Assembly: GCF_006385575.1 (NCBI RefSeq)
Contig: NZ_CP041040.1
Span: 496,001 to 560,000, forward strand
DNA from: Microbacterium foliorum
GTDB taxonomy: Bacteria > Actinomycetota > Actinomycetes > Actinomycetales > Microbacteriaceae
DNA: 64,000 nt
Direction of reading: 5' to 3'
In this document: one piece after another, positions 28,306 to 36,448 of the stretch
Layout: every line of letters begins with the position of its first letter
Numbering within the stretch: position 1 is the first letter of the stretch
Program-made: the position numbers and the translations under genes
The notes under the pieces: model-generated
What the model was told of the DNA's origin: nothing
Database searches by the model: none
Seen by the model: the letters and a program-made list of their open reading frames with translations, nothing else

Positions 28306-29289
28306 ATGAGCCGCATTCCCGAACCCGTCCAGACCCCTGAGGGCCCGACCTATGAGGGGCGGCTGCTCGACCGCGCCGACGAGGAGGTCGTCGATCAGGG
28401 CGCCGCGTTCGACATCCGCACCCTGGTGACCCGCCGCGGCGTCCTCGGGCTCGCCGGTCTCGGCGTGGGCGCGATGGTCCTCGCCGCGTGCGCGCCGTCG
28501 GAGAGCAGCACGTCGAGCTCGGGCGACTCGATATCGACGACCGACACCGGAGGCTCGTCTGGGTCGACGACCACGACCGCGGCGGGGGAGATCCCCGATG
28601 AGACCGCAGGGCCCTACCCCGGCGACGGATCGAACGGGCCGGATGTCCTCGAGGATTCGGGCATCGTGCGTCAGGACATCACGACCTCGATCGACGGGTC
28701 GGCGACCGCCGACGGCATACCGCTCACCTTCGAGCTTCAGGTCATCGACCTCGCCAACGGCAGCGTCCCGTTCGAGGGAGTCGCGGTCTACGCATGGCAC
28801 TGCACGGCTGAAGGCGAGTACTCGATGTACTCCTCCGGCCTCGAGGACGTCACCTACCTCCGCGGAGTGCAGGTCGCGGATGCCGAAGGCAGGGTCTCGT
28901 TCACCTCGATCTTCCCCGGTTGCTATTCGGGCCGCTGGCCGCACATCCACTTCGAGGTCTACCCCGACGTCGACTCGATCACCGACTCGGCCAACGCCAT
29001 CGCCACGTCCCAGCTGGCGCTGCCGGAGGACGTCTGCGCCACCGTGTACGCCGACTCCCGGTACCCGGGATCCGCGCAGAATCTCTCGCAGACGAGCCTC
29101 GCCGGAGACAACGTCTTCGGCGACGACTCCGCCGCGCTTCAGCTGGCCACGGTCACCGGTGACGTGGGCACGGGATACTCCGCAGCGCTCGTGGTCGGCG
29201 TAGACACGACCGCGACGCCGAACGCGGGCTCCGCACCGTCGGGCGGCGAGGGCGGCCCCGGGGGCGGCGGTGAGCCGCCGTCCGACTGA
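28306..29289 (+). CDS. Tat-exported lipoprotein of the intradiol ring-cleavage dioxygenase fold
   Basis: The 327-residue protein has TRRGVLGLAGLGVGAMVLAAC (twin arginines at 43-44, lipobox Cys 62) after an unusually long n-region, so it should be Tat-exported and lipid-anchored. The catalytic fold shows VAVYAWHCTAEGEYSMYS (Tyr ligand) and GRWPHIHFEVY (HxH ligands of the non-haem iron), as in catechol/protocatechuate dioxygenases. The C-terminus is Gly/Ser-rich. ATG 28306 has GAGAGGAG upstream. The next genes encode TatA, TatC and a TatB-like protein, making this the probable dedicated cargo. The substrate is unknown; secreted members are common in actinobacteria. Confidence 0.8.
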   Translation: MSRIPEPVQTPEGPTYEGRLLDRADEEVVDQGAAFDIRTLVTRRGVLGLAGLGVGAMVLAACAPSESSTSSSGDSISTTDTGGSSGSTTTTAAGEIPDETAGPYPGDGSNGPDVLEDSGIVRQDITTSIDGSATADGIPLTFELQVIDLANGSVPFEGVAVYAWHCTAEGEYSMYSSGLEDVTYLRGVQVADAEGRVSFTSIFPGCYSGRWPHIHFEVYPDVDSITDSANAIATSQLALPEDVCATVYADSRYPGSAQNLSQTSLAGDNVFGDDSAALQLATVTGDVGTGYSAALVVGVDTTATPNAGSAPSGGEGGPGGGGEPPSD

Positions 29290-29327
29290 ACGCGAATCAC
29301 GCACTCCACACAAGAGAGAAGGAAGAC

Positions 29328-29564
29328 ATGCTTCAGAACCTCACAGGGTGGCACGCCCTGATCATCCTCGCGATCGTCGTACTGATCTTCGGCGCCGCGA
29401 AGCTCCCGGCCCTCGCAAAGAGCGTCGGGCAGTCCATGCGCATCCTCAAGTCGGAGGTCGCAGAGACCTCGAGCGAGGCGCGGATCGAGCCGGCTCCGAG
29501 CATCGGCAACCCTGCGAGCGACTCCGCCGACGTCGTCAGGCCTGCTCTGCGGGCCGCGGAGTAG
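29328..29564 (+). CDS. tatA: Twin-arginine translocase subunit TatA
   Basis: A 78-residue protein: short N-terminus, one hydrophobic helix (ALIILAIVVLIFGAAKLP with the FGxxKLP hinge), then the amphipathic helix ALAKSVGQSMRILKSEV and a hydrophilic tail. This is the TatA pattern, in which the protein oligomerises to form the translocation patch. GAAGGAAG is the ribosome binding site. It lies 38 bp downstream of the dioxygenase-fold lipoprotein and directly before tatC. Confidence 0.9.
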   Translation: MLQNLTGWHALIILAIVVLIFGAAKLPALAKSVGQSMRILKSEVAETSSEARIEPAPSIGNPASDSADVVRPALRAAE

Positions 29565-29567
29565 ACG

Positions 29568-30374
29568 GTGTCCGCGCTCGCCGCTGACGCCGTCGAGGCG
29601 AGCAGATCGCCCGCCCCGACCAGGATGCCGCTGTCGTCTCACCTGCGGGAGGCGCGCAGGCGCTCGTTCCGTGCGGTGGCGGCGCTCCTGGTCGGGGTGG
29701 CGGCCGGGTATCTCCTATCCGACCAGATCCTCGAAGTCGTCAGGGCCCCCATCACTGCGCTCGCCGAATCGCGTGACGCGAGCCTGAACTACGACAGCAT
29801 CACCGGGGCCTTCGACCTCAAGCTCAAGATCGCGCTCTTCGCGGGTGTCGCTCTGTCGAGTCCGGTGTGGATGTACGAGATGCTCGCCTTCCTGGCCCCC
29901 GGCCTCAACACCAGGGAGAAGAAGTACACGTTCGGGTTCCTCGCGGCATCCGTCCCCCTGTTCATCGGCGGCTGTCTGGCGGGTCTCCTGCTCTTCCCCC
30001 ACATGGTCGAGCTGCTCGCGAGCTTCGCTTCGACCGAGGACAGCACCCTGCTGCAGGCGTCGTACTACGTCGACTTCATCCTCAAGATCGTGCTCGCCAC
30101 GGGTATCGCGTTCGTTCTTCCCGTGTTCCTCGTGATGCTGAATCTGCTGGGCGTGGTCTCGGCCCGGGCGATCGCGAGGAGCTGGCGGATCGTCATCGTC
30201 GCCATCGTCCTGTTCAGCGCGATCGTGACGCCCGCGGCCGACGTGCTGTCGATGTTCCTGATAGCGGTTCCCATGACGGTGTTGTTCGTGGTGGCGCTGC
30301 TCATCGCCTGGATCCATGACCGCACCGCCGACCGCAGGGCGGCTGCTGCGGCAGACGGCGCGACGGAGGGATGA
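29568..30374 (+). CDS. tatC: Twin-arginine translocase subunit TatC
   Basis: A 268-residue protein with six membrane helices. Family hallmarks are MPLSSHLREARRRSFRAVAALLVG at the N-terminus, FDLKLKIALFAGVALSSPVWMYEMLAFLAPGL (with the conserved P-x-x-x-Y/W-E signal-peptide binding region), REKKYTFGF, YVDFILKIVLATGIAFVLPVFLVMLNLLGVVSA and VTPAADVLSMFLIAVPM. It recognises the twin-arginine signal. GTG 29568 follows tatA by 3 bp, and the stop overlaps the next start (ATGA). Confidence 0.92.
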   Translation: MSALAADAVEASRSPAPTRMPLSSHLREARRRSFRAVAALLVGVAAGYLLSDQILEVVRAPITALAESRDASLNYDSITGAFDLKLKIALFAGVALSSPVWMYEMLAFLAPGLNTREKKYTFGFLAASVPLFIGGCLAGLLLFPHMVELLASFASTEDSTLLQASYYVDFILKIVLATGIAFVLPVFLVMLNLLGVVSARAIARSWRIVIVAIVLFSAIVTPAADVLSMFLIAVPMTVLFVVALLIAWIHDRTADRRAAAAADGATEG

Positions 30375-30541
30375 CGATGTTCGGACTCACCATCGAGAAG
30401 CTGCTTCTGGTGGCGCTGATCGCGGCGGTGATCATCGGTCCTCGACGGCTTCCGGAGTACGCGGGCCGTCTCGGGGCGCTCGTCCGCCGGGTCACCCTGC
30501 TCGCAGGCGATGCGGCGCGGCGAGTGGAGTTGGAGATCTGA
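30371..30541 (+). CDS. Small TatA/B-family protein
   Basis: A 56-residue protein beginning MTMFGLTIEKLLLVALIAAVIIGPRRLPEYAGRLG. It has one hydrophobic helix, a GPRRLPEY hinge and a short amphipathic helix, typical of TatB, but almost no C-terminal tail. The ATG overlaps the tatC stop. The tail-like acidic protein encoded immediately downstream could represent the missing TatB tail split into its own gene. It is short enough for automated gene finders to miss. Confidence 0.75.
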   Translation: MTMFGLTIEKLLLVALIAAVIIGPRRLPEYAGRLGALVRRVTLLAGDAARRVELEI

Positions 30542-30832
30542 GTGGAGAACATCCGCCAGGACTGGACCGCATTGGATCCGCGGCAGTACGACCCGCGGCG
30601 GATCATCCGCGACGCGTGGGCGGCGGGGGAGGTCCCTGAGACGAGCGAGCGGAGATCGATCGATCCGAGGGCAGACGAGGCGACGGCAGACGAGGCGACG
30701 GCAGATGATCCGACGGCAGACGATCCGACGGCGGATGTCGTCGATGACACGCGGCCCGAGGCCGCGGGTGCCTGGATCGTGGCGGGATCCTCAGGCCACC
30801 CGCGACGTGTGTGGGTCCCGGCCGGCGGCTGA
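30542..30832 (+). CDS. Acidic repeat protein following the Tat genes
   Basis: A 96-residue product starting at GTG 30542, with no base between it and the preceding stop (TGAGTG). It contains tandem pentads ADEAT-ADEAT-ADDPT-ADDPT encoded by 15-bp repeats, and ends GAWIVAGSSGHPRRVWVPAGG. No membrane helix is present. It may be the soluble tail of a split TatB or an unrelated accessory protein; no family is recognised. Confidence 0.55.
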   Translation: MENIRQDWTALDPRQYDPRRIIRDAWAAGEVPETSERRSIDPRADEATADEATADDPTADDPTADVVDDTRPEAAGAWIVAGSSGHPRRVWVPAGG

Positions 30833-30861
30833 ATCATCGCGCACCGGTGATGCCGACCTGC

Positions 30862-30867
30862 TAGACT
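30862..30867 (+). promoter_or_regulatory. -10-like element (TAGACT)
   Basis: TAGACT lies about 150 bp upstream of the small basic protein gene at 31016. The long untranslated stretch between them, with short inverted repeats around 30886-30926, may form RNA structure. Weak evidence. Confidence 0.25.
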
Positions 30868-31015
30868 GATGGAGCACCGTGTGTTCTGGCCCTATCTAGG
30901 CCGTCCACGGAGCCACTGATCAGGGCCATTCCGGACCATGTGCATCGATGCGCGCGGTATCCGCCCTTGATCTCACATCTTGCGGGTCGCGACATCGCGC
31001 GCCCGTCACACAGCA

Positions 31016-31312
31016 ATGAGTATGACCATGAGCATGACCACTTTCCCTCCTTCCGATCCGTTGACCTGGAAACAGGCCGATGCAGACGTGCACGTCGCGA
31101 CGCGATCCGGCGAGTTCGCCGGTTTCGTCGAGTTCGACGGCACGACGCATCTCGCCCGAGACCAGCGCGGGACCGAGGTCGGCGCCTTCGCCTCCCTCGA
31201 CGACGCGCGCGAGGCCCTCGAGGCCGCCAGTACCTCGAAGCGCCGCACACGCGCCTTCTCTTTCGCGCTCCCGCGCGCGCTCAGGAGCCGTCCGCGACGA
31301 GCCCGCGCCTGA
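31016..31312 (+). CDS. Small hypothetical protein with basic C-terminus
   Basis: A 98-residue protein starting with repeated Met/Ser/Thr codons (MSMTMSMTTF), then WKQADADVHVATRSGEFAGFVEFDGTTHLARDQRGTEVGAFASLDDAREALEAA and an Arg-rich tail. The middle resembles a small beta-rich domain. Any of several in-frame ATGs up to 31028 could be the start. No family is recognised. It is followed by the desaturase gene, separated by about 100 bp. Confidence 0.55.
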   Translation: MSMTMSMTTFPPSDPLTWKQADADVHVATRSGEFAGFVEFDGTTHLARDQRGTEVGAFASLDDAREALEAASTSKRRTRAFSFALPRALRSRPRRARA

Positions 31313-31414
31313 CCGTTTCATTCACAGCACCTGTGAATCGTCAAGGGGTGTCGACGTATTCCCCACGGCGCATGTGCGGGGGGTTAGGTTGAGTTAAGCG
31401 TTGGGCGATCTGCC

Positions 31415-32578
31415 TTGGGCTTACCACAGCTCAAGGGCTCCAATCGACGGGAGAGCAACATCTCCATTTCTCAGGTCGAAAAGACCGCAGCCACGCTCGG
31501 ACCGGTACGTCAGACGTATGCCGGTAACGCAGACATCCCCCCGATGACGCACGCTTACAAGCAGGTGTCGCAGGTCGTCCGGGAAACCGGCCTCCTGCAG
31601 CGCGCCGGATGGTTCTACATCTTCGTCGCCGCCGGCCTCGCCGTCGCTCTCGGAGGGCTCATCACGGGCTTCATCCTGCTCGGCGACAGCTGGTTCCAGC
31701 TGCTCATCGCCGCTGGGCTCGGCCTCGTCCTCACGCAGGTGGCGTTCCTCGCCCATGAGGCGGCGCACCGCCAGATCCTCACTTCGGGCCCGGCGAACTT
31801 CCGCCTCGCTCGCATCCTGGCCGCCGGCGTCGTCGGCATCAGCTACTCGTGGTGGGACTCCAAGCACACCAAGCACCACGGCAACCCGAACCAGGTCGGC
31901 AAGGACCCCGACATCGAGGTCGACACGATCTCGTTCCTCGAGACGGATGCTGCGCAGTCGCGCGGCATCGTCCGCCTGATCACGCGCAAGCAGGGGTGGC
32001 TGTTCTTCCCGCTGCTGACGCTCGAGGGGCTCAACCTCCACTATCTCGGCGTTAAGCACCTGGTGACGAGCAAGAAGGCCAAGGGCCGCTGGATCGAGCT
32101 GGGCCTGATCGCGCTCCGCTTCGCGATCGTTCTGGTCCCGGTCTTCCTGATGCTCCCGCTCGGCATGGCATTCGCCTTCATGGGCGTGCAGCTCGCCGTC
32201 TTCGGCGTCTACATGGGGGCGTCTTTCGCCCCGAACCACAAGGGAATGCCGATCATCGACCCGAACGCTCGCCTCGACTTCTTCTCGAAGCAGGTGCGCA
32301 CCTCGCGCAACATCCGCGGCGGATGGTGGGCCACCTGGCTCATGGGCGGTCTCAACTACCAGGTCGAGCACCACCTGTTCCCGAACATGCCGCGTCCGAA
32401 CCTCGCCAAGGCCCGTGAGATCGTCCGCGACTACTGCATCGCGAACGACGTGCCGTATACCGAGACGAGCCTCCTGCGCTCGTACGCGATCGTCATCGAG
32501 TACCTCAACCGTGTCGGCCTCGCCGCCGGTGCTGATCCGTTCGACTGCCCCGCGGCCGCCCAGTTCGTCCGCGCGTAG
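31415..32578 (+). CDS. Fatty acid desaturase (acyl-lipid type)
   Basis: A 387-residue membrane di-iron enzyme with the three histidine boxes HEAAH (about 113), HTKHH (about 150) and QVEHH (about 316), in the order and spacing of acyl-lipid desaturases, and at least four membrane helices. It introduces a double bond into membrane acyl chains, usually during cold adaptation, which may relate to LtrA nearby. TTG 31415 is the only ordinary start before ATG 31544. GGGAGAG sits before an ATC at about 31459, so the true start is unsettled. Confidence 0.88.
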   Translation: MGLPQLKGSNRRESNISISQVEKTAATLGPVRQTYAGNADIPPMTHAYKQVSQVVRETGLLQRAGWFYIFVAAGLAVALGGLITGFILLGDSWFQLLIAAGLGLVLTQVAFLAHEAAHRQILTSGPANFRLARILAAGVVGISYSWWDSKHTKHHGNPNQVGKDPDIEVDTISFLETDAAQSRGIVRLITRKQGWLFFPLLTLEGLNLHYLGVKHLVTSKKAKGRWIELGLIALRFAIVLVPVFLMLPLGMAFAFMGVQLAVFGVYMGASFAPNHKGMPIIDPNARLDFFSKQVRTSRNIRGGWWATWLMGGLNYQVEHHLFPNMPRPNLAKAREIVRDYCIANDVPYTETSLLRSYAIVIEYLNRVGLAAGADPFDCPAAAQFVRA

Positions 32579-32597
32579 ACTGCCCACGACGTCGATT

Positions 32598-32633
32598 CGA
32601 ACGGCCCTCATCCCTCGGGATGGGGGCCGTTCG
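32598..32633. terminator. Hairpin terminator between desaturase and response regulator genes
   Basis: CGAACGGCC(C) at 32598 pairs with GGGCCGTTCG ending at 32633, with a further inner CATCCC/GGGATG stem. It sits between convergent genes and can serve both. Confidence 0.75.
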
Positions 32634-32649
32634 CGTATTGAGTCGTCGT

Positions 32650-33273
32650 CTAGATCAGGCCGAGTTCGAGCGCCAGCGTCACGGCGCGCGTGCGGTCGGA
32701 GACCTCGAGCTTCTCGAACACGTGGATCAGGTGGGTCTTCACCGTCGCCTCGCCGATGAACAGCTCTCGAGCGATCTCCGGGTTGCTGCGACCTGCGGCG
32801 ACGAGTCGGAGAACCTCTCGTTCCCGCGGGCTCAGCTGAGGTCTGCCCGGTCGCTCGCCGCGCATCCGCGTGACGAGCGTGGCGGCGATCGTCGGGGCGA
32901 GGACTGTATGGCCTCCGGCGACGGCGCGGATTCCTGCGACGATCTCCTCCTGCGGTGCAGCCTTGAGGAGGTAGCCGCTCGCTCCTGCCTCGATCGCACC
33001 GAGGATGTCGTCGTCGGTCTCGTACGTCGTCAGCACGAGCACGTGCACCTCAGGCAGCTCGGTTGCGATGCGCGACGTCGCCTCGATGCCCGAGGTGCCT
33101 GGCATCCGGAGATCCATCAGCACCACATCGGGGCGCAGGCGAGCGGCCAGGTCGACCGCCTCGGCGCCGTTCGACGCCTGCCCGACGACTTCGAGACCCG
33201 GATCGAGGGCGATGAGTCCCACGATGCCGGACCGCACGATCGGGTGGTCATCGGCGACGATGACTCGGATCAT
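32650..33273 (-). CDS. NarL/LuxR-family response regulator
   Basis: A 207-residue two-domain protein. The receiver has D8-D9, phospho-acceptor D54 (VVLMDLRMPG), the conserved T and K (LLKAAP). The C-terminal LuxR helix-turn-helix has LSPREREVLRLVAAGRSNPEIARELFIGEATVKTHL. Its start overlaps the kinase gene stop by 4 bp, giving a cognate pair. Together with the ABC transporter upstream this looks like an envelope or drug-sensing module. Confidence 0.93.
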   Translation of the reverse strand: MIRVIVADDHPIVRSGIVGLIALDPGLEVVGQASNGAEAVDLAARLRPDVVLMDLRMPGTSGIEATSRIATELPEVHVLVLTTYETDDDILGAIEAGASGYLLKAAPQEEIVAGIRAVAGGHTVLAPTIAATLVTRMRGERPGRPQLSPREREVLRLVAAGRSNPEIARELFIGEATVKTHLIHVFEKLEVSDRTRAVTLALELGLI

Positions 33274-34472
33274 GGCGTCGTCTCCATCTCCGCGTCGACG
33301 TCGGCGTCGGCGTGCAGCGGGATGCGCACGGTCAGGTCGGTGCCTGCCCGGGCCCCGTCTGCGACGGTCAGGCTGCCGCCGACGAGAGCGACCCTGTCCC
33401 GCATCCCCGCAAGGCCGAATCCGCGGTCATCGTCGATCGAGACACCGCCGAGTCCGCGGCCGTCATCGCGGATGCGGAGCTCCGCCGAATCGGAGATCGC
33501 CAGCGTTATCTGAGCGGATGCGGCGCGGGAGTGCTTGCGCACATTCGCGAGGCCCTCCTGGGCGCAGCGCAGCAGGACGACCTGCACGTCACGCGCCAGC
33601 ACGGCATCCGATGCCGACACGTCGACACGCATGCCGGTCTCTCTCGCGAATCGGTCCCCGAGGCGGCGGAGCGCGTCTCCGAGGGACTCGGCGGACGGCG
33701 CGGGCGAGGTCACGGCCACGAGAGCCCTGGCTTCGACGAGCGCCTCTCGTGCCGCGCTCTCGATAAGCTCGATCGCCGCGGGTGAGCCGTCGAGGCGGGC
33801 GCGCTCTGCGAGCATGACGATGCTCGTCAGGCTCTGGGCGATCGTGTCGTGGACGTCGCGAGCGAGACGAGCGCGCTCCTCGATCGCACCGGCTTCTCGG
33901 CTCGCGGTCTCGAGGCCCGCCTGAGCAGCGGTCAGATCCGCCAGCAGATGCTGGCGCTCGACGCCCCACTCGGCGATGCGCGTGATCCATAGGCCGAGAG
34001 CGAGGCTGAACGCGGTCGACAGCCCGGACGAGATGAAACCGGTGCTGAGGGCGTCAGCGGTGAAGTCGCCCCAGTAGCCGTACGCGAGGCCGAGCACGAC
34101 GCCGTTGCCCACCGTGACCAGCACGGCCTGCAGGGTCGACCGTGACGTCATCCAGATGAGCGGCAGCACCAGGGTCTGCAGCAGCAGCATGTTCGGCTCG
34201 ATCGCGACGCCCACCGCGAGGAGCGAGATCATCCCGATCTGCAGCAACGCCGAGACCGCCGGGGCAGGGTCTTCGACGCCCTCGTGGATCCCCACATAGG
34301 CGCGGGCACCGAACGCGTAGATGAGGAAGACCCCGACCGTGATGGCGACGAGCACCCAGCGTGATCCGGCGAGGTTCTGGGGGAGGGTGAGGGAGAGCCC
34401 GGCCACAGCGAGCAGGAGCGCGGTCGCGGCGATGTCCCACCCCAGGCGCTCTCGACGGATCACGCGACTCAT
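33270..34472 (-). CDS. Sensor histidine kinase (HisKA_3, NarX/DesK type)
   Basis: A 400-residue kinase with about six N-terminal membrane helices, a coiled linker (AAQAGLETASREAGAIEERARLARDVHDTIAQSLTSIVML, with the phospho-acceptor His in RDVHDTIAQ) and a C-terminal HATPase domain (VRKHSRAASAQITLAI, LRIRDDGRGLGG, GFGLAGMRDRVALVGGSLTV). It phosphorylates the adjacent response regulator. ATG 34472 with GGAAGAG upstream is preferred over GTG 34481. Confidence 0.92.
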   Translation of the reverse strand: MSRVIRRERLGWDIAATALLLAVAGLSLTLPQNLAGSRWVLVAITVGVFLIYAFGARAYVGIHEGVEDPAPAVSALLQIGMISLLAVGVAIEPNMLLLQTLVLPLIWMTSRSTLQAVLVTVGNGVVLGLAYGYWGDFTADALSTGFISSGLSTAFSLALGLWITRIAEWGVERQHLLADLTAAQAGLETASREAGAIEERARLARDVHDTIAQSLTSIVMLAERARLDGSPAAIELIESAAREALVEARALVAVTSPAPSAESLGDALRRLGDRFARETGMRVDVSASDAVLARDVQVVLLRCAQEGLANVRKHSRAASAQITLAISDSAELRIRDDGRGLGGVSIDDDRGFGLAGMRDRVALVGGSLTVADGARAGTDLTVRIPLHADADVDAEMETTP

Positions 34473-34566
34473 GCGCACCACTCTTCCACTGTTCCGCCCA
34501 CCCCGATGCGCGGCCCGACGCCGCGAAGACGTCGTACCGCGCGACGGGGCGACAGCGATGCCGGTG

Positions 34567-35400
34567 TCATCCGTTGTGTCGGATCCAGCGGAAGGTCGCG
34601 CGGCTGAGGATGAGGCCCACGATGAGCCAGATCGCGAGCATGATCGCGACGAGACCGAGTGCCCACTCGCCGCCCGGTTCTGCGGCCTTGAACGAGTCGG
34701 GCAGGATCGCCGCGCGCATCCCTTGCGCGATCCATTTGAGCGGGAAGACGCCGGCGACGTTCTGCAGCCATTCGGGCAGCGCCGAGAAGGCGATGTAGAC
34801 GCCGGAGATGAACTGCAGCAGCAGTACCACCGGGATCACGACCGCCGATGCGGTCTTGCCTGAACGGGGGAGCGCCGACAGGGCGATGCCGAGCAGCGTG
34901 CACGAGAGAAGGCCGAGCGCGAACACCCAGGCGAAGAGGCTCCAGGACTCGGCATCCGAGGGCAGCTGCACCTTGTAGAGCACGACCGCGACGGTGAGGA
35001 GCAGCGCCATCTGCAGGATCGCTGTCACGAAGACCTCGCCGATCTTGCCGATGAAGTACGTAACGGGCGAGATCGGGGTGCTGCCGAGGCGCTTGAGCGT
35101 GCCGTCGCTCTTCTCCACGGCTATCTCGATCGACAGGCCCTGCACTCCCGAGAGGAAGATGCCACCCGCGATGAGTCCGGGGAGGTAATAGGTCGCCATA
35201 CTGACCTTGTCGGCGCCCTCGCCGACGTCGCCGGTGAAGATGGTCGCGAAGATCAGGTACATCACGGTGGGGAACAGGAACGTGAAGAAGACCTGATCGC
35301 CCGCGCGGAAGTACTGTCGCAGCTCGAAGCCGATGCGACGCACGCCGAGCCGGATCGTGCGGGGGAGGCCGAAGCGCGTCGGCGCGGTCGTGGTGCTCAT
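34567..35400 (-). CDS. ABC-2 type transporter permease
   Basis: A 277-residue permease with six membrane helices and the ABC2 hallmark region GGIFLSGVQGLSIEIAVEKSDGTLKRLGSTPISPVTYFIGKI, then LGIALSALPRSGKTASAVVIPVVLLLQFISGVYIAFSALPEWLQNVAGVFPLKWIAQGMR. Such permeases export drugs, lipids or polymers. It overlaps the ATPase gene by 4 bp and is followed after 94 bp by the kinase gene, so sensor and exporter are probably co-expressed. Confidence 0.92.
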   Translation of the reverse strand: MSTTTAPTRFGLPRTIRLGVRRIGFELRQYFRAGDQVFFTFLFPTVMYLIFATIFTGDVGEGADKVSMATYYLPGLIAGGIFLSGVQGLSIEIAVEKSDGTLKRLGSTPISPVTYFIGKIGEVFVTAILQMALLLTVAVVLYKVQLPSDAESWSLFAWVFALGLLSCTLLGIALSALPRSGKTASAVVIPVVLLLQFISGVYIAFSALPEWLQNVAGVFPLKWIAQGMRAAILPDSFKAAEPGGEWALGLVAIMLAIWLIVGLILSRATFRWIRHNG

Positions 35401-36302
35401 GCCGGCTCCTTCAGGTCGGTGCGGCTGTCGTCTGTCGTGGGGTCGGCGGCGGATGCGGCGTCGTGCTCCCGGATCAGGCCGAGGTAGATGTCCTCGAGGG
35501 TCGGGCGCACGACCTCCAGGGTGTCCGGTTCACCGACCGTTCTCTGCAGCTCCGCGACGAACGCTCCGGGGGCCGATGTTCGCTGCTCATGACGCGTGCC
35601 CGTCGCATCCCGCCAGCGCACCACCGGCGTGCGTGCGTCTGGGCCGCCGATCTCGTCGATCGGTCCGATCGCCGCTATCCGCCCCGCGGTGATGACCGCG
35701 GCACGATCGCCGAGCTGAGCCGCTTCATCGAGGTAGTGGGTGGTCAGCAGGATGCTGGTTCCCTCGGCTTTGAGCGAGCGGATGAGGTCCCAGAACTGGC
35801 GTCGCGCTTCAGGGTCGAACCCCGTGGTCGGTTCGTCGAGGAACAGCATCTCGGGCCGACCGATGATCCCCAGGGCGACGTCGAGGCGGCGCTGCTGGCC
35901 GCCTGACAGCTTTCCCGCGCGGGAGCGCTGCTTCTGCTCGAGGCCCACCGCCGCGATCACCTCATCGATGTCGCGGGGGCGCGGGTAGTACCCGGCGAAC
36001 TCGGTGAGCAGCTCACGCACGGTGAAGTTGCCCGCTTCGCCGGTCGACTGCAGCACGATGCCCAGGCGTGCCTTCCAGTCCAGCCCGCCGCGCTGCGGGT
36101 CGACGCCGAGCACACGCACCTCGCCGGACGTGCGGTGTCGGTACCCCTCGAGGATCTCGATGGTCGTCGACTTCCCCGCACCGTTCGGGCCGAGCAGCGC
36201 GAACGTCTCGCCCCGGCGGATGTCGAAGCTGATACCGTCTACGGCGGCGAACCCGCCGTAGTCCTTGCGGAGGTCCTGAACCTCGATCACGCTGTCTGTC
36301 AT
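35397..36302 (-). CDS. ABC transporter ATP-binding protein
   Basis: A 301-residue ATPase: Walker A GPNGAGKST (38-46), the Q-loop in VLQST, signature LSGGQQRRLDVALGI (about 133), Walker B MLFLDEPTTGFDP and switch His in LLTTHYLDEA. A C-terminal extension typical of DrrA-like drug exporters follows. ATG 36302 starts the usual family N-terminus MTDSVIEVQDLRKDYGG; the frame extends upstream to 36362 but would then include the 28-bp palindrome. Confidence 0.93.
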   Translation of the reverse strand: MTDSVIEVQDLRKDYGGFAAVDGISFDIRRGETFALLGPNGAGKSTTIEILEGYRHRTSGEVRVLGVDPQRGGLDWKARLGIVLQSTGEAGNFTVRELLTEFAGYYPRPRDIDEVIAAVGLEQKQRSRAGKLSGGQQRRLDVALGIIGRPEMLFLDEPTTGFDPEARRQFWDLIRSLKAEGTSILLTTHYLDEAAQLGDRAAVITAGRIAAIGPIDEIGGPDARTPVVRWRDATGTRHEQRTSAPGAFVAELQRTVGEPDTLEVVRPTLEDIYLGLIREHDAASAADPTTDDSRTDLKEPA

Positions 36303-36355
36303 GTTCCCAGCGTGCCTGCAGACGAGCTCGCGCGGTAGCCGTGAAACGACGGACT

Positions 36356-36383
36356 CGGGCATCCACCGATCGGTGGATGCCCG
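36356..36383. promoter_or_regulatory. Perfect 28-bp palindrome upstream of the ABC transporter operon
   Basis: The half site CGGGCATCCACCGA is followed directly by its exact complement TCGGTGGATGCCCG with no spacer. It lies 54-81 bp upstream of the ATPase start. It could be an operator for a dimeric repressor or a cruciform/terminator element. Confidence 0.5.
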
Positions 36384-36393
36384 GCGGGGACAG

Positions 36394-36429
36394 AAAAGGG
36401 GGCGTGAGCGGAGTGTCCGCTCACGCCCC
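36394..36429 (-). terminator. Rho-independent terminator of the coiled-coil gene
   Basis: A perfect 14-bp stem (36399-36412 with 36416-36429), loop of 3, followed on the minus strand by TTTT. It lies 20 bp after the stop of the DivIVA-like gene. Confidence 0.85.
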
Positions 36430-36448
36430 TTCCGTCAGGCGATGGAGA

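Noticed and set aside
30673..30735. 15-bp tandem repeats resembling a minisatellite
   Set aside because: They encode ADEAT/ADDPT pentads of an open reading frame, so they are reported as part of that gene only.
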